DNA of 64,000 bases from NCBI RefSeq assembly GCF_001885615.1, contig NZ_LSRN01000001.1, positions 186,001-250,000 of the forward strand, given 5' to 3'. Each line of letters begins with the position of its first letter. The first letter of the stretch is position 1. Below the pieces are notes generated by a model. The model worked only from the letters and a program-made list of their open reading frames with translations, had not been told where the DNA came from and made no database searches. Positions 46,658 to 56,354 of this stretch are shown here, in pieces. The stretch is from Alkalibacterium sp. 20. Lineage in GTDB: Bacteria > Bacillota > Bacilli > Lactobacillales > Carnobacteriaceae_A. The position numbers were made by a program, and so were the translations under genes.

Positions 46658-48106
46658 TTATTTTCTAACCCAAACAGAAAGCGATTCTGCATTTACCGGA
46701 AATGTTGCATGACCTTCTTCGTCAATTGTTATTTCATCTTCTCGATTTTTCAATAAATCAATATAGATATTCCCAGCATGCAAACTTCCTACGTACATAT
46801 CCTTGTACCCTTCGTCTCCGTTAGATATGATAACAGCACACCCTTCAGGATGCTCGTCATTCCCTGTTCGAGTAAAACCAATACAATTATCATGATCCAA
46901 ATAATTATTTTGTTCGCCATAAGCGTATTCTTTGCGTGCGTGTAGTAAGGTATCGATCTCGTATTGACAGCCCTCATAATCCACATCGCCATTATATCCA
47001 TAATAATCTCCATAAAACACACACGGGTAACCATAAGAACTCAATAAAATAAATCCGTAAGCGATTGGTTTAAACCATGGTTCTACATAAGATTCCAAAG
47101 CTTGATTGGGTTGAGAATCATGATTTTCTACAAACGTCACAGCTTGCTCGGCATTACCTTTATAAAGCGTCCCATCTAATAATTTCCTTAAGTCAAAATC
47201 ACGGTACTGTTTACTTGCTTCATGTAAAGCAAAATGGAAACGAACATCCATCATCGAAATAGAATACTCGTGTTCCTCCAAGTAATCTTCCAAGAATTTA
47301 TAGCGTTGATTCCAATACTCAGCCACAAAAAAGAACTCTTCGCCATGTTTTTCTCTAACGTCTTCGATTAATTCTTTCATGAATGCACTATCGATGTGCT
47401 TAACTGCATCTAGTCGTATGCCATCAATTTTTGTTTCTTCAATAAACCAGTGAATCCATTTTTTTGTTTCCTCAACAACTTCAGGATGTCCATAATCAAT
47501 ATCTGCAAACATAAGGTAATCAAAGTTCCCAAATTCTACCGATACATTCTCATCTGGCGCCCATCCTTTTCCTTCACCCTCGATGCGGAAAATCCCATGG
47601 TCACCTGTCTTCTCATCCTCTGAGACGCCCGAAAAATGGTACCAGTGCCATTCGAAGTCTGAATATCCACCTTCCCTTCCGGAGAAGTTGAAATAGGTCC
47701 ACGCCTCGATTTCTCTGGTCTCTCCGACATCTTCATGACGATTGTCTTCATTCACCGGTGTAGCTTCGAACGTTTCTGTTTCGTCTGCTCCACCTCTGTG
47801 ATTCAAAACCACATCAGCATACACATGAATATCATTTTCATGTAAGGCTTCTATTGCCTCAATCAATTCTTTTTTCGTTCCGTACTTTGTTCTAACCGTT
47901 CCTTTTTGATCAAATTCACCTAAGTCAAATAAATCGTATACACCATAACCGACATCATTTTGTCCCGTACCTTTATAACAAGGAGGAATCCAAACAGAAG
48001 TTATTCCTATCTCTTTTAAGTGTTCTGCATCTTCTTTCAATCGCTGCCAATGTTTTCCGTCGTTTGGCAAGTCCCATTCAAAGTACTGCATCATCGTTCC
48101 ATTCAT
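46658..48106 (-). CDS. intracellular alpha-amylase, GH13
   Basis: The 482-residue protein has the GH13 motifs: DVVLNHR (region I), GIRLDAVKH with the nucleophile D (II), FFVAEYWN with the acid/base E (III) and VENHDS (IV). No signal peptide is present, so it works inside the cell on maltodextrin or glycogen. It resembles the AmyS/MalS-type cytoplasmic amylases. The ATG at 48106 (MNGTMMQYFEW) has GGAGGGAG before it; a longer frame start at 48184 has no support. Confidence 0.92.
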   Translation of the reverse strand: MNGTMMQYFEWDLPNDGKHWQRLKEDAEHLKEIGITSVWIPPCYKGTGQNDVGYGVYDLFDLGEFDQKGTVRTKYGTKKELIEAIEALHENDIHVYADVVLNHRGGADETETFEATPVNEDNRHEDVGETREIEAWTYFNFSGREGGYSDFEWHWYHFSGVSEDEKTGDHGIFRIEGEGKGWAPDENVSVEFGNFDYLMFADIDYGHPEVVEETKKWIHWFIEETKIDGIRLDAVKHIDSAFMKELIEDVREKHGEEFFFVAEYWNQRYKFLEDYLEEHEYSISMMDVRFHFALHEASKQYRDFDLRKLLDGTLYKGNAEQAVTFVENHDSQPNQALESYVEPWFKPIAYGFILLSSYGYPCVFYGDYYGYNGDVDYEGCQYEIDTLLHARKEYAYGEQNNYLDHDNCIGFTRTGNDEHPEGCAVIISNGDEGYKDMYVGSLHAGNIYIDLLKNREDEITIDEEGHATFPVNAESLSVWVRK

Positions 48107-48333
48107 TTTTCTTTCTCCCTCCATTAAGCTATAGCAGGACATACTACACTTAAGTATTTTACAGTGTATGCTCCTTATTGACAACTTTGACGCCTTTTAC
48201 ACATCATTTAATACCCTTAAAATGAACCTGTAAAGAAAGCTTGTATTTCTTTATCAAGAACGGTAAAATCTAGCTATTCACGTTTTGTTTCGTTACACTT
48301 TAATGTAGTTTGCTTTAGGAAGGATTGTTTTAG

Positions 48334-49722
48334 ATGAAAAAATTTCTGGATCAATTTTCTGATTGGCCGATACCGATAAAAATCATAGTGAGTTTCGCTT
48401 TTGCTATGTTTGTAGGTTCGTTAATTTTGGCTATGCCTTTCAGTCAATTAGAAACATCTCAAGCAACTTATTTTGATCATCTGTTTGGTGCTGTATCCAT
48501 GGTGGCTGTGACTGGTTTATCTACAGTCCCCGTGGCTCAAACCTATAATTTATTTGGTCAGATAGTTACTTTGGTATTAATAAAATTAGGTGGTTTAGGA
48601 CTCATCACTATTGTTTCGGCTATCATCATGCAATTTGGTCGTCATGTAAGTATGAAAGAAGAAATCACTATACAACAAGCTTTAAATCGTAGTAATATGA
48701 AAGGATTTAGTCATTTTTTACTTAATGTAGTGAAATATACGACGTTGTTTGAGACTATCGGAGCTATCTTGCTCGCTTTCACGTTTGTCCCAATTTTTGG
48801 ATGGCCGAAAGGCCTGTTTAATTCTATATTTATAGCTATTTCCTCTTTCAATAACGCTGGGTTTGATAATCTCGGAACCGAAAGCATGCAAGCCTTTGTA
48901 GACACTCCCATGGTTAATATCGTTATCCCCTTTTTAATCATTATAGGTGGCATTGGTTTTTCCGTCTGGTTTGATCTCGCACGTAATTTTAAACAGTTTA
49001 AAAAAGCAAGAAGTTGGATAGATTTCAAAGGTACTTATCGTCACTTGACTTTACATACACGCTTAGTTATCAAGTGGTCGCTATGGCTGATTGTCTCTGC
49101 AATGGTTATTTTCACTTTAGCCGAATGGACCAATCCAAATTCTCTAGGTAACTTAAGCTTAACTAATAAGTTACAAGCGATTTTTTTCCAAGCAGTCACT
49201 TTAAGGACTGCTGGTTTCAGTACTTTGAATTTTGCTGAATTTCACATGTTTACTCTGGTCGTATTCACTGTTTTCATGTTTATTGGTGGATCTCCAGGCG
49301 GAACGGCTGGTGGGGCAAAAACCTCTACTGTTGCTTTAGTCGTCAAGCTCATTGGGACAGAACTAAAAGGACAAACAAACATTAATTACAAACACAGAAC
49401 ATTAGAAATAGACATCGTCAAGCGAGCATTGGTCATTGTCGTTATGTTTATACTACTAAATTTCGTAGCTTTATCATTAATGACAATTTTTGATGAAGAA
49501 GTCCCTCTACAATATTTATTTTTCGAAAGTGTCTCAGCCTTTGGTACTGTTGGTTTATCTGCCAATTTGACCGCAACACTTTCTAGATACAGTCAAACCG
49601 TTATCATGTTCTGCATGTTTATCGGTCGACTAGGACCTATTACTATCTTCACTGCTTTAGGAAATAGAGATAGAAAAAAACGAGATATTAGATACGCAAC
49701 CGGAAGTATATTAATTGGTTAG
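48334..49722 (+). CDS. ktrB: KtrB potassium transporter subunit
   Basis: The 462-residue protein has the four M1-P-M2 repeats of the TrkH/KtrB family, with filter loops VTGLST, NNAGFDN, LRTAGFST and FGTVGLS that each keep the key glycine. It takes up K+, driven by Na+ in known KtrAB systems. AGGAAGGA precedes the ATG. ktrA follows 11 nt later. I found no ydaO-type c-di-AMP riboswitch upstream, though c-di-AMP may bind KtrA, and gdpP lies nearby. Confidence 0.92.
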   Translation: MKKFLDQFSDWPIPIKIIVSFAFAMFVGSLILAMPFSQLETSQATYFDHLFGAVSMVAVTGLSTVPVAQTYNLFGQIVTLVLIKLGGLGLITIVSAIIMQFGRHVSMKEEITIQQALNRSNMKGFSHFLLNVVKYTTLFETIGAILLAFTFVPIFGWPKGLFNSIFIAISSFNNAGFDNLGTESMQAFVDTPMVNIVIPFLIIIGGIGFSVWFDLARNFKQFKKARSWIDFKGTYRHLTLHTRLVIKWSLWLIVSAMVIFTLAEWTNPNSLGNLSLTNKLQAIFFQAVTLRTAGFSTLNFAEFHMFTLVVFTVFMFIGGSPGGTAGGAKTSTVALVVKLIGTELKGQTNINYKHRTLEIDIVKRALVIVVMFILLNFVALSLMTIFDEEVPLQYLFFESVSAFGTVGLSANLTATLSRYSQTVIMFCMFIGRLGPITIFTALGNRDRKKRDIRYATGSILIG

Positions 49723-49733
49723 GAGTGTCAATT

Positions 49734-50402
49734 TTGGTTAAAACAGTTGGAGTATTAGGATTAGGTGTTTTTGGGTCAACCATCGCAAAAGAGTTAGGCG
49801 AACAACATTACGATGTCATTGCCGTCGATAAAGATTTAATTGACGTTAATCGTGTTGAGGAATACGTCGTACAAGCGGTTCAAGGTAATTTCACTGATAT
49901 CGAACTTTTGAGAAGTATTGGTTTTTCTAATTGCGATGTCGTAGTTATCGGAACAGGCTCAAACTTAGAATCAAGTGTTATGGCCATCATGAATTGTAAA
50001 AAACTTGGTATTAAACGTATCATAGCTAAAGCGAAGAATCGTACCCATATGGAAATCATGCAGGAAATGGGTGCACATGAAATAATACGTCCTGAAAAAG
50101 AAATGGGCGATAAAGTAGCACGAAATATCATGCGTAATAATATATTGGACGTTATTAATTTAGATGAAGAAAACTCCATAATTGAATTTACTGCACCTAA
50201 ACGCTGGATAGGACGCAGTTTGAAAGATCTGGATTTACGTAAAAAATACCAGATAAATGTTATCGGAATGAAATCAGATCCAAAAGGTAAGTTGTCCATC
50301 AATGTTCCACCCGAAGAAAAAATAAAACCTGGAAGCTTTATTGTAGCCATTGGAAATCCAAAAACCTTTGAGCATCTAGATTATACTGATCAGTTAAAAT
50401 AA
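49734..50402 (+). CDS. ktrA: KtrA, RCK-domain regulator of potassium uptake
   Basis: The 222-residue protein has an N-terminal Rossmann RCK_N fold with the nucleotide loop GLGVFGST near residue 9, and an RCK_C domain (about 135-215) that binds c-di-AMP in relatives. It forms the octameric ring gating KtrB. The start is probably the TTG at 49734, with AGGAG 8 nt upstream; the GTG at 49725 falls within the ribosome site. Confidence 0.92.
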   Translation: MVKTVGVLGLGVFGSTIAKELGEQHYDVIAVDKDLIDVNRVEEYVVQAVQGNFTDIELLRSIGFSNCDVVVIGTGSNLESSVMAIMNCKKLGIKRIIAKAKNRTHMEIMQEMGAHEIIRPEKEMGDKVARNIMRNNILDVINLDEENSIIEFTAPKRWIGRSLKDLDLRKKYQINVIGMKSDPKGKLSINVPPEEKIKPGSFIVAIGNPKTFEHLDYTDQLK

Positions 50403-50403
50403 A

Positions 50404-50460
50404 TAAAAAAGCTGAAAGGCTGGGACACATTAAAAATGTCCCGGCCTTTCAGCTTTTATT
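50404..50460 (+). terminator. terminator of ktrBA
   Basis: AAAAGCTGAAAGGC pairs with GCCTTTCAGCTTTT, and an inner TGGGACA / TGTCCC stem closes the loop. Confidence 0.85.
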
Positions 50461-50663
50461 TAAAGTTTCGTTCACAATTGACTTTACTAACTTCTCATTT
50501 AGTTTTCTTTCAATTACCCCGATTAAACGCTCTGCATTTCAATTACAGCGGAAGCATATATGTTTCACTACTTAACTCCCTTAAAACGCTCAGAACGCCT
50601 ATTTTTAAGTTTGACATCCATATAGAGACATCTACCTCTACAATCGACTGCTTGGACATAAAA

Positions 50664-50724
50664 AGAGTGGTAACCTCTGTAGTAACCTCACTTTATTTGA
50701 GGTTAACACAGAAGTTATCACTCT
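50664..50724 (-). terminator. long imperfect hairpin after dnaB
   Basis: A 27-nt arm (starting AGAGTGGTAACC) pairs imperfectly with its inverted copy (ending GTTATCACTCT) across a 7-nt loop. On the minus strand five U follow, so it probably ends the dnaB transcript. Confidence 0.7.
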
Positions 50725-50730
50725 GAATGT

Positions 50731-52098
50731 TTAACGTGGAATATCGTTTTCAGGATAATATGATAAGGAAGAAAATTTATTATATTCTTTAATAAAGAGC
50801 AATTTACATGTTCCTCTAGCCCCAGAACGGTTTTTTTCCAGTATCACTTCAACGATGTTTTCATCTGCCGATTCATCTTCTTCACCGTCTTCACCACGAT
50901 AATAATCTTCTCGATATAAAAAGGCTACGATGTCAGCATCTTGCTCGATTGAACCAGATTCTCTTAAGTCACTTAGTATAGGACGTTTGTCTTGTCTTTG
51001 TTCCACATTACGAGAAAGCTGAGATAAGGCCACAACTGGAACAGACAATTCTTTCGCTAATTTTTTCAATTGACGAGAAATTTCAGATACTTCCTGCTGT
51101 CGACTTTCCCGACCAGTACCTTCAATGAGTTGTAAGTAGTCGATTACAACAAGACCAATACTTCCCTTTTCCTGTTTAAGCTTACGACACTTCGCACGGA
51201 TCTCAGCTGTTCTGATACCCGGCGTATCATCAATGTAAATATTTGCTTTAGACAAACTACCCATAGCTACAAACAATTTTGTGAATTCTTCTTCAGTTAA
51301 CTGACCTGTTCGCAAATGTGTTGCATCGATCGTTCCCTCCGCACACAACATACGATTAACTAATTGTTCTGCACCCATTTCCAAACTAAATATGGCCACT
51401 GTTTCATCTGTTTTTGTCCCGATATTTTGAGCTACATTTAAGACAAAAGCTGTTTTACCGACACCAGGACGCGCTGCTAAAATAATCAATTCATCCTTAT
51501 GCAAGCCTGAGGTCATCTGATCAAGCATTTTATAGCCAGTAGATAGACCTGTGATATCATCATCATTCTGAAAAAGTTCATCGATATTATTGATCGTATT
51601 TCTCAAAACAGTTTCTATATCTACAAATCCGCTTCTGCTTTTCTTCTCGGAAACCTCGAGTATTCTTCTTTCTGCTTCGTCGAGCAGATCGGGGAGATTA
51701 TCTGTTTCCTGATACCCTTTAGAGGCGATTTCAGTTGCTGTTTGGATTAAATTCCTTAAAATCGCACGTTCCTCAACGATTTTTGCGTAATATTCAACGT
51801 TTGCCGCTGTAGGTACGGTCGTAGCAATTTCTGCTAAATAAGGTGTCCCACCTACATCTTCTAATTGATTTTTCGATCCTAAATTATTAGCAATTGTAAT
51901 AACGTCTATTGCTTCATTTTTCTCATTCAATTCAACCATGGATTGAAAAATAAGTTGATGCGCACGACGATAAAAATTATTTGCTTCAACATACTCCATA
52001 GCTGGAATAATCGCTTCAGGATCAAGTAAAATCGAACCTAAGACAGATTGTTCCGCTTCTATATTCTGTGGAGGTAAGCGATCACCTATAACGTCCAT
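50731..52098 (-). CDS. dnaB: replicative DNA helicase DnaB (DnaC of Bacillus)
   Basis: The 455-residue protein has the N-terminal DnaB domain (MDVIGDRLPPQNIEAEQSVLG), a linker, and the RecA-like C-terminal domain with Walker A ARPGVGKTA near residue 210, DYLQL as Walker B, and the SDLRESGSIEQDAD arginine-finger line. It unwinds DNA at the fork as a hexamer. It follows rplI as in other Lactobacillales, but a terminator and a parS site lie between, so it probably has its own promoter. Confidence 0.96.
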   Translation of the reverse strand: MDVIGDRLPPQNIEAEQSVLGSILLDPEAIIPAMEYVEANNFYRRAHQLIFQSMVELNEKNEAIDVITIANNLGSKNQLEDVGGTPYLAEIATTVPTAANVEYYAKIVEERAILRNLIQTATEIASKGYQETDNLPDLLDEAERRILEVSEKKSRSGFVDIETVLRNTINNIDELFQNDDDITGLSTGYKMLDQMTSGLHKDELIILAARPGVGKTAFVLNVAQNIGTKTDETVAIFSLEMGAEQLVNRMLCAEGTIDATHLRTGQLTEEEFTKLFVAMGSLSKANIYIDDTPGIRTAEIRAKCRKLKQEKGSIGLVVIDYLQLIEGTGRESRQQEVSEISRQLKKLAKELSVPVVALSQLSRNVEQRQDKRPILSDLRESGSIEQDADIVAFLYREDYYRGEDGEEDESADENIVEVILEKNRSGARGTCKLLFIKEYNKFSSLSYYPENDIPR

Positions 52099-52191
52099 CT
52101 TGATGTCTAACTTCCTTTCATACTCGTTAACTGTTCCTTAATTGTACCTTATCTTTATTTAAAAGTACATAAGGGAACACATGTTTTAAAA

Positions 52192-52207
52192 TGTTTCACA
52201 TGAAACA
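52192..52207. promoter_or_regulatory. parS-like ParB binding site (one mismatch)
   Basis: TGTTTCACATGAAACA is a 16-bp palindrome-like site differing at one base from the perfect TGTTTCACGTGAAACA copies at 54847 and 55737. It is between rplI and dnaB. Confidence 0.8.
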
Positions 52208-52212
52208 TTTTA

Positions 52213-52260
52213 AAAAACTAGCACAGTCTCATGTCGTTTACATGAGGAACTATGCTAGTT
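52213..52260 (-). terminator. terminator of rplI
   Basis: AACTAGCA pairs with TGCTAGTT and CTCATGT with ACATGAG in one hairpin; six U follow on the minus strand. Confidence 0.8.
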
Positions 52261-52286
52261 ACTTTAACGCTCTAAAATATTACTAT

Positions 52287-52736
52287 TTATTCTTCCGCTG
52301 TAACACTTACAGTAATTTCTGCCGTTACATCTTTGTGTAACTTGATGTCCATTTTCTGACTTCCGACCGTACGCATTGGTATAGATTGATTGATCTTACG
52401 TTTATCTACTTTGATCCCTAATTGTTTTTCGATAGCCTTAGCAATCTGTTTTGTCGTTACTGACCCAAACAAACGACCATCTTCTGCCGCTTTTTCTTTG
52501 ATCTCGATTGTGTTTTCTTCCAACATTTCTTTTTCTTTTGTTGCAGCTTCAAAGATTTCATTTTCTTCACGTTCCTGAGCTATATTCTTCATATTCAATT
52601 CTTTTTTTGCTGAAGAGGTTGCTTCTTTTGCTAAACCTTTTTTGATCAAGAAATTCCTTGCATAACCGTCGGAAACATTTTTCGTTTCACCTTTTTTTCC
52701 TGTACCCTTGATATCTTTTAATAGAATAACTTCCAT
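52287..52736 (-). CDS. rplI: 50S ribosomal protein L9
   Basis: The 149-residue protein begins [30 protein letters not shown], the L9 N-terminal signature, followed by a long connecting helix (about 42-75) and the C-terminal domain with GRLFGSVT. It binds 23S rRNA at the base of the L1 stalk. It is 21 nt downstream of gdpP and shares its transcript. Confidence 0.97.
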   Translation of the reverse strand: MEVILLKDIKGTGKKGETKNVSDGYARNFLIKKGLAKEATSSAKKELNMKNIAQEREENEIFEAATKEKEMLEENTIEIKEKAAEDGRLFGSVTTKQIAKAIEKQLGIKVDKRKINQSIPMRTVGSQKMDIKLHKDVTAEITVSVTAEE

Positions 52737-52757
52737 AGTTTTTAACTCCCTTTATAA

Positions 52758-54755
52758 TTAGTCTAATTGAGAATGTATAACTTCTTTTAATTCTTCTATT
52801 ATTTCAGAAATACTTTGTCCATCTATCTGTGTTGCAGCATTGGATAAGTGTCCGCCGCCTCCCATTTTTTCCATAATAGCTTGAACATTTATTTTACCGA
52901 GACTTCTGGCACTAATACCGACTGTTTCTTCAGAACGTCTAGTTATAACAAAAGCAGCCTCTACTCCCGACATGCTAAGCATCGTGTCTGCCGTTTGAGC
53001 AGCTGTAACTGAAGGATAGATTTCGTCTTCTGCCCCGCTTGCAACAGCTATACCTTCGATAACGTAGTTTAATGTTTCAATTAATCGACTACGTCTGAGA
53101 TAGCTCTCTGGGTCTTCTTTTAATAGTCTTTGTATCATCGTAGGATTGGCTCCGACCGATTGCAGATAACTTGCTGCATCAAATGTACGTGAGCCAGTTC
53201 TTAAGCTAAAGTTATTAGTATCCACGACGATTCCACCTAACATAGCAGTCGCTTCAATACGGTTGATCGGTTCTCCATCTGTTGATATATATTCAAATAG
53301 TTCAGTAATCAGTTCCGCAGTGGACGACGCATAGGGTTCGATATACACCAGTAATGGATTCTCTGTAAATTCCTCACCACGTCTATGATGATCGATTACC
53401 ATGTTTCGTTTTGTTTTCTTCAACAGATTTGGTGCAATTGAAAGGACAGGTTTATGATGATCCACCAATACAACCAAGTCATCACTTTTAATCATTCGTT
53501 CAGCCTCGGCTGATGAGATCAGATTATTATTCACCTGTTTATACTTTTTAATTTCTTGAAGAAGTTTGTCAACGTCTTTGCTTACTTCATCTTCATCAAT
53601 GACAACATGCACAGTCTTTTTAAGCATCATGGCAATGCGCGCTATGCCGAGCGAAGATCCTACAGAATCCATATCCGGATTTTTATGTCCCATAACAAAA
53701 ATCGCATCACTGTCATTCATTAATTTCTGCATGGCTTGACTGATCATTCGAGAACGTACCCGTGTCCGTTTTTCCATGGGATTTGTTTTACCACCATAAT
53801 AGCGTGGTTCTTCATCAACTGGTTTGACAATAGCTTGATCGCCACCACGTCCTAATGCTAAATCTAAATTATTTTGAGCTAATTCAGCTAATTTATCAAA
53901 AGGTTCATCACCATAGGCGAGTCCAAGACTTATAGTCAGTGGTAAATTCCGTTTAGATGTTCGATCTCTTATATTATCTATGATATTAAATTTTTCACTC
54001 TCTAACCGTTCCAGCTCTTCTCTATTCAAAAGCAAGAAATAGCGGTCATCGGATATCCGTTTATAGAAAATACCATGTTGTTTACCCCAGTTAGAAAAAT
54101 AGGTAGTAAGTAGACTATCAAACCCGGATACTCCTCTATCATCTAGACCCTGAGTGATTTCATCGTAATTATCCAGAAACAACCAGCCTACAACAGGACG
54201 TATTTTCTCATATTCTTCAGTAACTTTCGCGTATTCGGTTATATCCAATAGATAGAGAGCATTAACATCTTTTTGAAGAGAAACTTTATAAACTTTGTCG
54301 TTCCATTCAATTAAATTGAAATCTTCTCTTTTTTCATTATCAAAGTAATCCGATATATCTCGATTCACCTCTCTAATAGGTTCACCCAACAACTGCTGAT
54401 TGCTCGGTAATTGTAATTGCATATAGGGATTGATCCATTCAATCTGATTTTTTTCATTGAGTAAAATTATACCCATCGGCATTTTAATTAAAGCTTCCTG
54501 CTGCCCACGTTTGATTCGGTAAGATAAATTAAGTATATAGTTATTTAATTCTTCATTATATTTATTACTAAATCGCCATATTATAATGAGGGTAATAAAA
54601 AAAAATATTAACATTAAAGAACCCAGCCAAATGAAAGCAAAGAAACTCAACACTGTCATAAAGAGCTGAACAGCTACCGCAAATAAAAGCATTCGCTTTA
54701 AATAGGGATGGTCCAGTAACTTAGGTAGATTTTCTTCCTTTGACTTATCATTCAT
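52758..54755 (-). CDS. gdpP: GdpP, cyclic-di-AMP phosphodiesterase
   Basis: The 665-residue protein has two membrane helices (about 22-62), a PAS-like domain (about 85-150), a degenerate GGDEF domain (about 175-300), then DHH (HKNPDMDSVGSSLG near 350) and DHHA1 with GGGGHLSNAA near the end. It degrades c-di-AMP and so influences K+ uptake (KtrA in this window), cell wall and beta-lactam tolerance. The ATG at 54755 has AGAGGAG before it; the longer frame start at 54806 is unsupported. A parS site lies just upstream. Confidence 0.95.
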   Translation of the reverse strand: MNDKSKEENLPKLLDHPYLKRMLLFAVAVQLFMTVLSFFAFIWLGSLMLIFFFITLIIIWRFSNKYNEELNNYILNLSYRIKRGQQEALIKMPMGIILLNEKNQIEWINPYMQLQLPSNQQLLGEPIREVNRDISDYFDNEKREDFNLIEWNDKVYKVSLQKDVNALYLLDITEYAKVTEEYEKIRPVVGWLFLDNYDEITQGLDDRGVSGFDSLLTTYFSNWGKQHGIFYKRISDDRYFLLLNREELERLESEKFNIIDNIRDRTSKRNLPLTISLGLAYGDEPFDKLAELAQNNLDLALGRGGDQAIVKPVDEEPRYYGGKTNPMEKRTRVRSRMISQAMQKLMNDSDAIFVMGHKNPDMDSVGSSLGIARIAMMLKKTVHVVIDEDEVSKDVDKLLQEIKKYKQVNNNLISSAEAERMIKSDDLVVLVDHHKPVLSIAPNLLKKTKRNMVIDHHRRGEEFTENPLLVYIEPYASSTAELITELFEYISTDGEPINRIEATAMLGGIVVDTNNFSLRTGSRTFDAASYLQSVGANPTMIQRLLKEDPESYLRRSRLIETLNYVIEGIAVASGAEDEIYPSVTAAQTADTMLSMSGVEAAFVITRRSEETVGISARSLGKINVQAIMEKMGGGGHLSNAATQIDGQSISEIIEELKEVIHSQLD

Positions 54756-54846
54756 ATTTTCTCCTCTTGACATCATCGTTATAACTATTCCCTGATATTT
54801 TAACACGTTTTCAAGGTCTATTCTATACCTGATATCACATTATAAA

Positions 54847-54862
54847 TGTTTCACGTGAAACA
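54847..54862. promoter_or_regulatory. parS ParB binding site (perfect)
   Basis: TGTTTCACGTGAAACA is a perfect 16-bp palindrome matching the conserved parS of Firmicutes. It lies between the rpsR terminator and gdpP. Confidence 0.93.
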
Positions 54863-54869
54863 TTTATAT

Positions 54870-54906
54870 CAAAAGAAGCTGCAACAGTATACTGTCACAG
54901 CTTCTC
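54870..54906 (-). terminator. terminator of the rpsF operon
   Basis: AGAAGCTG pairs with CAGCTTCT, with an inner ACAGT/ACTGT stem, followed by four U on the minus strand. Confidence 0.75.
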
Positions 54907-54914
54907 TAATTTTT

Positions 54915-55148
54915 TTATTCTTCAGTAACGAATGGTAATAAGCCCATGATACGAGCACGTTTAATTGTTTTCGTTAATTTACGTTGGTTTTTAGCATATG
55001 TTCCAGTAACACGACGTGGTAAAATTTTACCTCTGTCTGAAATGAAACGTTTCAATAAATCGACATCTTTGTAATCAATATATTCAATATGATTTGCTGC
55101 AAAGAAATCAACTTTACGGCGCTTTTTGCCGCCTCTACGTCCAGCCAT
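54915..55148 (-). CDS. rpsR: 30S ribosomal protein S18
   Basis: The 77-residue basic protein has [26 protein letters not shown] and the conserved [13 protein letters not shown]. It binds 16S rRNA together with S6. It is the last gene of rpsF-ssb-rpsR. AGGAGG precedes the ATG. Confidence 0.97.
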   Translation of the reverse strand: MAGRRGGKKRRKVDFFAANHIEYIDYKDVDLLKRFISDRGKILPRRVTGTYAKNQRKLTKTIKRARIMGLLPFVTEE

Positions 55149-55174
55149 GTTATAATCCTCCTTTTATTCTTGAA

Positions 55175-55699
55175 TCAAAATGGTAAATCGTCATCGGAAA
55201 TGTCGATTGAATCATTATTAGATTCAAATGGATCTTCATCGAAATTTGCGTGATTGCTTTTAGTATTATTCTTTGGAGCTTGATTGTTATTTTGCGAATC
55301 ATTTGAATTATTCGAGTAATTCTTTGAAACTCCAGCATTAGAACTTGAACCGTCATTTTGTGCACGTTTTTCAGTGACTGATTTAGGTTCGAGCATTTGG
55401 AAATTTTCGCAAACTACTTCTGTAATATAAACTTTTCTACCTTCGTTATTTGTGTAGTTTCGTGTTTGCATACGGCCAGTTACTCCTACTAAAGATCCCT
55501 TACGGGTAAAGTTAGAGATTATTTCAGCTGTTTTTCTCCAAGCAACACAATTGATAAAATCAGTTTCTCTCTCACCCTGTGCATTGGTATATGGACGTTC
55601 TACAGCTACTGTAAATGAAGCAACGGCTATCCCGCTACCCGTATAACGAAGTTCAGCATCTCTAGTTAATCGTCCAACTAGTACGACATTGTTAATCAA
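55175..55699 (-). CDS. ssb: single-stranded DNA-binding protein SSB
   Basis: The 174-residue protein has an OB fold in residues 1-105 (MINNVVLVGRLTRDAELRYT... FINCVAWRKTAE), a low-complexity linker rich in N, S and Q (115-155), and the acidic tip DISDDDLPF that recruits repair and replication proteins. It is between rpsF and rpsR. A parS site lies in the gap upstream. AAAGGAG precedes the ATG. Confidence 0.97.
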   Translation of the reverse strand: MINNVVLVGRLTRDAELRYTGSGIAVASFTVAVERPYTNAQGERETDFINCVAWRKTAEIISNFTRKGSLVGVTGRMQTRNYTNNEGRKVYITEVVCENFQMLEPKSVTEKRAQNDGSSSNAGVSKNYSNNSNDSQNNNQAPKNNTKSNHANFDEDPFESNNDSIDISDDDLPF

Positions 55700-55736
55700 T
55701 CAAAGTGCTCCTTTCTTAAAAGGCAATCAATAAAAA

Positions 55737-55752
55737 TGTTTCACGTGAAACA
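55737..55752. promoter_or_regulatory. parS ParB binding site (perfect)
   Basis: TGTTTCACGTGAAACA, identical to the copy at 54847, sits directly after the rpsF stop, inside the rpsF-ssb transcript. Confidence 0.93.
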
Positions 55753-56052
55753 TTAGTTTTCTAGACGTACGATCATATGACGTAAAATGTCGTCATTGAT
55801 ACGTGCTAGGCGTTCAAATTCATTGATAGCTGCTGCATCTGAAGAATTTAAGGTTACTAAGCGATATGTTCCATCGCGGTATCCTTTAATTTCATAAGCA
55901 AAACGGCGTTTCGCCCAGTCTTTTGACTCAGTTACTTCAGCACCGTTATCTTTTAAGATAGTTTCAAAGCGTTCTACTAAAGCTTTTTTACCGTCTTCAT
56001 CAAGATCAGGACGGATGATATATAAAATTTCATATTTAGCTGTCTGACTCAT
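55753..56052 (-). CDS. rpsF: 30S ribosomal protein S6
   Basis: The 99-residue protein begins [25 protein letters not shown] and has [20 protein letters not shown], typical of S6. It pairs with S18 on the 30S platform. AAGGAGGTGACAG precedes the ATG. In relatives the S6:S18 complex can bind the leader; the leader here has short hairpins but I could not confirm that motif. Confidence 0.97.
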   Translation of the reverse strand: MSQTAKYEILYIIRPDLDEDGKKALVERFETILKDNGAEVTESKDWAKRRFAYEIKGYRDGTYRLVTLNSSDAAAINEFERLARINDDILRHMIVRLEN

Positions 56053-56354
56053 CGTTGACTGTCACCTCCTTATGGACTTTGGCCCCTTCATTTGAAAGAG
56101 CAAGGAGAGTATTCTATATAGAGTACTCACCGAAGCATTATAGCACACCACTACTATTAACACAAGGTTTCTTTTAATATGGATAATAGTGACAAAGAAA
56201 AAACACAAAAGTAATAATTAAAATAATGATCTATTTTTAAAATTGATATATCTTTATATGTTTTTGTAGAATTTTATTCACAACTACCTTAAGTTTAATC
56301 TATATAAAAGTGATATGATCAAATCATCACAATAGATAATACAGGAGGAATTTA
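56053..56354. other. divergent intergenic region between rpsF and cstA
   Basis: About 300 bp, very AT-rich. It holds the rpsF promoter (56137-56165) and a leader of about 80 nt with a short stem GAGTA...TACTC. A possible TTCACA/TATATA pair precedes cstA but is weak. No gene was seen. Confidence 0.45.
56137..56165 (-). promoter_or_regulatory. promoter of the rpsF-ssb-rpsR operon
   Basis: On the minus strand TTGTGT (56160-56165) and a perfect TATAAT (56137-56142) are 17 bp apart. Confidence 0.75.

Noticed and set aside
48185-48333. A ydaO-type c-di-AMP riboswitch before ktrB
   Set aside because: The leader is too short (about 150 bp) and none of the conserved riboswitch segments is seen.
56053-56136. 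An S6:S18 autoregulatory RNA leader before rpsF
   Set aside because: Short hairpins exist, but I could not match the known binding motif with confidence.
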